This document shows positions 59,625 to 64,000 of a stretch of 64,000 bases of DNA, piece by piece. Position 1 is the stretch's first letter. Each line of letters opens with the position of its first letter. The notes beneath the pieces are model-generated. The model was given only the letters and a program-made list of their open reading frames with translations. It was not told where the DNA came from and did no database searches. The stretch is taken from positions 3,291-67,290 of the forward strand of contig PLRV01000018.1 of NCBI GenBank assembly GCA_003164925.1, given 5' to 3'. This stretch comes from Caulobacteraceae bacterium (GTDB taxonomy: Bacteria > Pseudomonadota > Alphaproteobacteria > Caulobacterales > Caulobacteraceae). A program made the position numbers and the translations under genes.

Positions 59625-60821
59625 ATGATCGTCTTCTGGATCGCCGCGGCCATTTTGTCCGCCTGCGCCGCCGTGCTGGTGCTCTACCGGGCGGCGCGCC
59701 TCGCCCGCCTGCCGGAAGGCGACCCGACGGTGGAGGTCTACCGTCGCCAGCTTGGCGAGATCGATGACCTGGCCGAGCGGGGTCTGCTGGCCGACAACGA
59801 ACGCCGCGTAGCGCGCGCGGAGGCCGCCCGCCGTCTGCTCAGCGCCGCCGACTCGTCCCGGCGTGCGGTCGCGGCCAAGACCGCCGACCCCAAATTCGTT
59901 CGGGCGTGCGTGGTGCTGGGCGCTGTGGCCGCGCCCCTGGCCGCGCTGAGCCTCTATATCGCCCTGGGTTCGCCAGGCCTGCCCGATCAACCTTTCGCCG
60001 CGCGCTTGACGGCCTGGCGGACCGTCGCGGACCCCCGTCTGCTAACGGCCGACCAACTCATGGCCGTGCTCGAAGACGCGGTCAAACGGCGGCCCGACGA
60101 TCCGCAGGGCCGACTGCTGTTGGCCCGTGTGCAAGCGGAGACGGGCCGTCTGCCCGCGGCGGCGCAGACCCTCAAGACCGCGGCCCGCCTGGCGCCGGCG
60201 CGGGCGGATATCTGGGCTGCCCTAGGTGAGATCCTGGTGGAACAGGCCGGGGGACAGGAGACCGCCGACGCTGTGGACGCCTTCGGACGAGCCCTGGCGC
60301 TGGATCCCGAGGCCGCTGCGGCCCGCTATCATCTGGCGCGCGCCAAGATCGTGTCCGGCGACGTGCAGGGCGGCCTAAACGGCTGGCGCGCCCTCGCGGC
60401 AACCTTGTCGGCGCCGGAGGAGATCCAGGCGCTTAACGCCCAGATCGCCGCGACGCAACGGGCCGGTCGTCTTATGGAGCCCGACGACGCCCAGCCGCAG
60501 GCGCAAGCCGAGAGCCAAACCCAGCCTGCCGGCCCAGGCCCCTCGGCAGATCAGGTCCAGGCCGCTCAGCAGGCCTTGGCCGGCGCCGCTCCAGCCGATC
60601 AGCAGGCTTTCATCAAGTCGATGGTGGACAGACTGGCGACAAAGCTGAAAGCCGAACCGCAAGATTGGCGAGGCTGGGCCCAGTTGGTGCACGCCTACGG
60701 CGTGTTGGGCGAAACCGACCGGCAGGCGGAGGCCTATGCCCAGGCCGCGAAGCGTTTCAAGGCCGATTCGGTCGCCATGAAGGCGTTGGATCAGGCGCGG
60801 GCGCCCGGTCCTAAGGCCTGA
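59625..60821 (+). CDS. ccmI: Cytochrome c biogenesis protein CcmI (CycH)
   Basis: A 398-residue protein. N-terminal TM (MIVFWIAAAILSACAAVLVL), then the typical cytoplasmic block VYRRQLGEIDDLAERGLLAD, AEAARRLLSA, a second TM (VVLGAVAAPLAALSLYIALG) followed by SPGLPDQPFAAR, and a periplasmic TPR part (RRPDDPQGRLLLARVQAETG, and VDRLATKLKAEPQDWRGWAQ, the conserved CcmI tail). CcmI holds apocytochrome c for haem ligation. The other ccm genes (ccmE, ccmF, ccmH) are not in the window; the next gene is on the other strand. Confidence 0.9.
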   Translation: MIVFWIAAAILSACAAVLVLYRAARLARLPEGDPTVEVYRRQLGEIDDLAERGLLADNERRVARAEAARRLLSAADSSRRAVAAKTADPKFVRACVVLGAVAAPLAALSLYIALGSPGLPDQPFAARLTAWRTVADPRLLTADQLMAVLEDAVKRRPDDPQGRLLLARVQAETGRLPAAAQTLKTAARLAPARADIWAALGEILVEQAGGQETADAVDAFGRALALDPEAAAARYHLARAKIVSGDVQGGLNGWRALAATLSAPEEIQALNAQIAATQRAGRLMEPDDAQPQAQAESQTQPAGPGPSADQVQAAQQALAGAAPADQQAFIKSMVDRLATKLKAEPQDWRGWAQLVHAYGVLGETDRQAEAYAQAAKRFKADSVAMKALDQARAPGPKA

Positions 60822-60849
60822 ATCAGGCCCGATGACTTAAGTTCCGCGG

Positions 60850-61425
60850 TCAAACCGGCAGGACGCCGTTGGTCTTGGCCATGAAGGTGGCGATGTAGTC
60901 CATCAGCGGTGGGTTCAGGCAGTCGTAGGGCGGCAGGCGGAGAGCGCGCAGGCGCGCGCGGATGCCGCCCATCCTTTCGGGATGCACGCCCTGCTCGATG
61001 ACCGAGGAGACGAAGGCCGCGAAGGTGGGCGCCGCCGCTCCCGGCTGGACGAACCGTTCGGGATGGACGAACGACAGGCCGGTGAACGGATGCGAGGGTT
61101 TTTCCACCGCGCCGTAAAGGTGAACGCCGCAGTCGGCGCAGGCATGGCGCTCGATCAGGGCCGCGGGATCGACCACCCTCAGCTTGTCGGCGTTGTGGGT
61201 GGCTTGGACCCGATCACTGGGGACGATCGCCACCAGGGCGAACAGCGCCCCTTCCGGTTTCCAACATTTGGTGCAACCGCAGACATGGGCGTGCGCCACC
61301 GGGCTGGACACCTGGACCTCGACCGGACGCTCCACGCACAGGCACCTCAGGGCGCCGCCGGCGAAATCCGCCGCTCCAGGCATGACGCCGTCGTCGACCA
61401 GCGGATGGATCTTCACCTCGGACAT
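60850..61425 (-). CDS. gfa: GFA-like (S-(hydroxymethyl)glutathione synthase) protein
   Basis: A 191-residue zinc protein of the glutathione-dependent formaldehyde-activating family. Zinc ligands are visible as CLC near residue 29, CGCTKC around residue 50 and CADC near residue 98, the usual CxC and CxxC sets. HPFTGLSFVHPERF and DCLNPPLMDYIATF are Gfa features. The enzyme would bring formaldehyde and glutathione together. It begins in a four-base overlap with the ribA stop (ATGA), an unusual partner; no adhC or fghA is seen here. Confidence 0.85.
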   Translation of the reverse strand: MSEVKIHPLVDDGVMPGAADFAGGALRCLCVERPVEVQVSSPVAHAHVCGCTKCWKPEGALFALVAIVPSDRVQATHNADKLRVVDPAALIERHACADCGVHLYGAVEKPSHPFTGLSFVHPERFVQPGAAAPTFAAFVSSVIEQGVHPERMGGIRARLRALRLPPYDCLNPPLMDYIATFMAKTNGVLPV

Positions 61426-62576
61426 CAGCTTGATGCTCCGGCGGCCGGCGGGGTCAGCAGTGCCTCCAGATCGTGGTCGGCGCGCGCGGCCTTCGTCGCC
61501 AGGTAGCCGCGGTTATGCACGGTCACCGCCCCGAACAGCGGCCGACGGCCCACGACGTCCAGGCCGGCGCGCATGAGAGCGCCAATCTTCTCCGGGTTAT
61601 TGGTCAGGAGCACGATCTTGCGGTAGCCGAGCTTGAGCAGGATCGAGGCCGCGTACTCGAAACGTCGCTCGTCCGGGCTGAAGCCCAGCACGGCGTCGGC
61701 TTCTATGGTGTCCATGCTCTCCTGCTGCAGGGCGTAGGCGCGCATCTTGTTGCCGATGCCGATGCCTCGGCCTTCCTGGTCCAGATACAGCAGCACGCCG
61801 CCGCCTTCCGCGGCCAGCCGGTCCATGGCGCCGCGCAACTGATCGCCGCAGTCGCACTTCATCGATCCAAACAGATCGCCGGTCAGGCAGGCCGAATGGA
61901 CGCGCACCAGCACCGGCTGGGCCGGGTCAGGATCGCCAACGATAACAGCCACCTGATCGCGCGGGGTCGGGCCGCCGCGAAACACCAGGAACCGGGCGGC
62001 CACACCGCCGGCCAGAGGCGCTTCGGCGCTGGAGACAAGCTCAAGCTCGTGAAGCCGGGGCGCGTCGGCCGCGCGCGCGGCGCTGAGCTCCAGGCGGAAC
62101 AGCGACGCGGGCAGCGCCGCGCCTGGCGCGGCGGGGGCGGCCAAGGCCGCGGGCAGGAACAGAGCCTGTTTGCACAGGGCCACAGCGGCTTCTTCGGCCG
62201 GTAGGGCCGCACGCCAGACCGGGGGCGGGGCGTGGCGGGCCGAGCAGGCCAGTCGCCAGGCGGAGCCCTGGTCCAAGCCTGCCAGGGGCGAGGCCACCGC
62301 CTGGTCCGTTTGCAGGCCCAGGACGCGGGCTCGGTGGGGAGAAAGTATAAGGCTAGCGTCCGCCATATCGGTGAAGGCGGACAGCACCGACGGCGCGACG
62401 CCGTCCAGAGCGGCGATCAAAGTTGCGCCAGACCCGTCCTGGATCAGCCCGTCCTGGATCAGAAGGGGCCGCCCAGCGCGCAGTTCGCCAACCGCCCGTT
62501 CCCGGGCGATCTGGGCGTCTTCGCCCAACAGCGCGCCTAGCGCCGCCGCCTGTGGACCCTCAAGCTTCCCGTTCAC
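61425..62576 (-). CDS. ribA: GTP cyclohydrolase II with N-terminal extension
   Basis: A 383-residue protein for the first step of riboflavin synthesis. The catalytic domain starts at about residue 170: VRVHSACLTGDLFGSMKCDC GDQL (three zinc Cys), LLYLDQEGRGIGIGNKMRAY, DTIEADAVLGFSPDERRFEY and LTNNPEKIGALMRAGLDVVG. The first 170 residues (ERAVGELRAGRPLLI..., SLILSPHRARVLGL) look like a degenerate DHBP-synthase (RibB-like) domain without its acidic active-site loop. A 15-bp tandem duplication (62433-62462) repeats LIQDG. Confidence 0.93.
   Translation of the reverse strand: MNGKLEGPQAAALGALLGEDAQIARERAVGELRAGRPLLIQDGLIQDGSGATLIAALDGVAPSVLSAFTDMADASLILSPHRARVLGLQTDQAVASPLAGLDQGSAWRLACSARHAPPPVWRAALPAEEAAVALCKQALFLPAALAAPAAPGAALPASLFRLELSAARAADAPRLHELELVSSAEAPLAGGVAARFLVFRGGPTPRDQVAVIVGDPDPAQPVLVRVHSACLTGDLFGSMKCDCGDQLRGAMDRLAAEGGGVLLYLDQEGRGIGIGNKMRAYALQQESMDTIEADAVLGFSPDERRFEYAASILLKLGYRKIVLLTNNPEKIGALMRAGLDVVGRRPLFGAVTVHNRGYLATKAARADHDLEALLTPPAAGASS
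62433..62462 (-). repeat. 15-bp exact tandem duplication inside ribA
   Basis: CCCGTCCTGGATCAG occurs twice in direct contact and in frame, giving LIQDGLIQDG in the N-terminal extension of RibA. The insertion does not break the frame. Confidence 0.85.
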
Positions 62577-62754
62577 CGCATGCTCGCCTTAAGACCCGGA
62601 AGCGTAAAACCGGATCCTTGCTCAAATCCGAGGGCTGGCGCTTCAGTCCAGCTGCATCCCCTTAATTAGCAACGCGGGGGTAAATAAACCAGATCGGCCA
62701 GCCGATTTCGGCGTCAGGAGGTCGTCTGCGGCCCAAGGTTGGGGAGGCTATGTC

Positions 62755-63636
62755 ATGGGTGTGGCGCTGACTCATGCGGACAAGCCGCTTTGGCCCGGTG
62801 CGGGAGATGTCGGGGCGGTGACCAAGCACGACTTGGCGCAATATTATGAAGCGGTCGGCGAATGGATGCTGCCGCACATCCGCGGGCGTCCGTGCTCGAT
62901 CCTGCGGTTTCCCGACGGGATCGGCCGGGGCAAGCGCTTTTTCCAACGTCATACGGCCAAGGGGCAGTCCGCGCTGATCACCTCTGTGGCCGTGCCCGGC
63001 GAGAGCAAGCCCTATCTGCAGTTCGACCGGGTCGAGGCGCTCGTGGCGGCGGCGCAGACCGCGGCGTTGGAGCTGCATCCCTGGAATTGCCGGCCGTTCG
63101 AGCTGGCGAAGCCCGGCCGCCTGGTGTTCGACCTGGATCCGGCCCCGGATTTGCCTTTCGACGCGGTCGTCCTCGCCGCGCTTGAGGTCCGGGAGCGACT
63201 GGAGACCCTCGGCCTGACCGCCTTTTGCAAGACCACCGGAGGCAAGGGGCTGCACGTCGTTACGCCGCTGAAGGCCGAAGGCCTCGACTGGCCCGCCGCC
63301 AAGACCTTCGCCCGCGACCTGTGCCAGGCCATGGCGGCGGACGCGCCGGACCGTTACCTGATCTCCATGGCCAAGAGCCGGCGCGGGGGGCGGATATTTC
63401 TGGACTATCTGCGCAACGATTGGATGTCGACGGCGGTCGCGCCGTTGTCGCCTCGCGGTCGTCCGGGCGCGCCCGTTTCCATGCCCCTGTCCTGGGGACA
63501 GGTAAAACCGGGACTCGATCCCACGGGCTACACCGTTCGAACCGTGCCTTCGTTGCTGGCGAAGCTGACCGCGTGGGAGGCCTACGACGAGGGCGAACGC
63601 TCACTTGCCGAGGCGATCATGCGCCTGCGCGCATAG
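62755..63636 (+). CDS. Stand-alone LigD-type polymerase/primase domain
   Basis: A 293-residue protein that is the polymerase (primase-like) domain of LigD alone: [40 protein letters not shown], the catalytic DLDPAP motif ([13 protein letters not shown]), [33 protein letters not shown] and [27 protein letters not shown] lies seven bases before the ATG. No ligase or phosphoesterase domain and no ku gene are present nearby. It could act in end-joining with a ligase encoded elsewhere or in gap filling. Confidence 0.9.
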   Translation: MGVALTHADKPLWPGAGDVGAVTKHDLAQYYEAVGEWMLPHIRGRPCSILRFPDGIGRGKRFFQRHTAKGQSALITSVAVPGESKPYLQFDRVEALVAAAQTAALELHPWNCRPFELAKPGRLVFDLDPAPDLPFDAVVLAALEVRERLETLGLTAFCKTTGGKGLHVVTPLKAEGLDWPAAKTFARDLCQAMAADAPDRYLISMAKSRRGGRIFLDYLRNDWMSTAVAPLSPRGRPGAPVSMPLSWGQVKPGLDPTGYTVRTVPSLLAKLTAWEAYDEGERSLAEAIMRLRA

Positions 63637-63645
63637 CGGCCGATG

Positions 63646-63771
63646 TCAACCGAAGCGCACGCTGCGCCGATGCGCGGCTGGAGCGGCGTTCGGGACCGAG
63701 GGCTGGCCCATCGCGACGCCGGACACGGTGGTGAGGAGAGCCACGGAAAGGCAAAGAATAGGGGACTTCAT
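63646..63771 (-). CDS. Short secreted peptide
   Basis: A 41-residue frame from ATG 63771 with GGAAG upstream: MKSPILCLSVALLTTVSGVA as signal peptide (cleavage near AMGQ), leaving about 20 residues with AAHRRSVRFG at the end. No family is recognised. Its stop is nine bases from that of the LigD-type gene. It diverges from the lipoprotein gene at 63922. Confidence 0.5.
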   Translation of the reverse strand: MKSPILCLSVALLTTVSGVAMGQPSVPNAAPAAHRRSVRFG

Positions 63772-63921
63772 GGGTTGCTTCCAATCCCGACGCCCTGGTG
63801 AAACGCAGGGATGATCGATCAGTTTCGGTGGAAGTGGACTTGCAGCCGCACGACTTTTTTCGTGCTGTCGGGAACCATCGTCGGGCGCGACTGTTATCAG
63901 GCGACAACCGGAGAAACTTCC

Positions 63922-64000
63922 ATGATCAAACGTGCTGCCCTTGCTACCGCCATGGCGTTTAGCCTCGTCTGCGGCCTCAGCGCCTGTCAAAAGGACAACA
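63922..64000 (+). CDS. Lipoprotein, N-terminus only (cut by the window edge)
   Basis: From ATG 63922 with GGAGAAAC upstream the frame reads MIKRAALATAMAFSLVCGLS and then ACQKDN, giving a lipoprotein signal with lipobox LSAC. The window ends after 26 codons, so nothing can be said about the mature protein. It shares a 150-base divergent promoter region with the short secreted peptide gene. Confidence 0.7.
   Translation, partial: MIKRAALATAMAFSLVCGLSACQKDN

Noticed and set aside
1-64000. CRISPR arrays, insertion sequences, prophage, rRNA or defence operons
   Set aside because: No regularly spaced repeats, transposase, integrase, capsid or rRNA motifs seen on either strand; VapBC is the only toxin-antitoxin pair.

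Overview
The window is GC-rich (most genes end codons in G or C) alphaproteobacterial chromosome, most likely Caulobacterales (Caulobacter/Phenylobacterium-like). This rests on FliX and FlbY, CtrA- and sigma-54-type motifs beside motility genes, the GTTC-N7-GTTC LexA box of alphaproteobacteria before uvrA, a tatABC-serS-surE-pcm gene order, a single-cysteine DksA and a TonB receptor. No rRNA, CRISPR, insertion sequence or prophage is visible.

Layout. 1-4623 is an accessory block on the minus strand: the N-terminal part of a regulator, two tandem secreted SnoaL-like proteins and a TonB receptor; it abuts the 3' end of a tRNA-Val gene (4835-4909). 5000-9304 holds gph, diverging from glmU-rpiA and followed by a glutathione reductase gene. 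9372-10783 encodes two exported, possibly metal-related proteins. 11063-16634 holds a class II DAHP synthase gene, an MFS remnant, an RNase-H-like protein gene, an oxidoreductase gene and ilvD. 16684-20855 holds a chemoreceptor gene behind a CtrA-type site, xthA and small membrane proteins.

20880-35866 is a core cell-envelope and housekeeping block: erpA, dgt, SPOR gene, nagZ, scpA-scpB, tatA-tatB-tatC, serS, surE, pcm, a LysM/LytM lipoprotein gene, an AAA ATPase gene, yajC and a fused secDF. It combines chromosome condensation (ScpAB), two protein export routes (Tat, Sec) and murein recycling or splitting (NagZ, SPOR, LysM/LytM). 35867-45263 holds small conserved genes, trmFO, a tandem triplet of membrane paralogues and uvrA with its SOS box.

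45397-50649 holds a VapBC pair, poxB, the C-terminal remnant of a phosphate permease gene and a hybrid histidine kinase gene. 50681-53754 is a flagellar cluster (flbY, cheL-like rod gene, flgI; fliX and dksA diverge). 53866-64000 holds a LOG-family gene, ABC transporters, a His-rich peptide, a probable small RNA, an orphan ccmI, ribA with a coupled GFA-like gene, a free-standing LigD-type polymerase domain, and a lipoprotein gene cut by the window edge.

The most distinctive structure is a dispersed palindromic element (two full copies, one half copy). Four adjacent genes end on stop codons inside it, and in trmFO it supplies the last residues of the protein.
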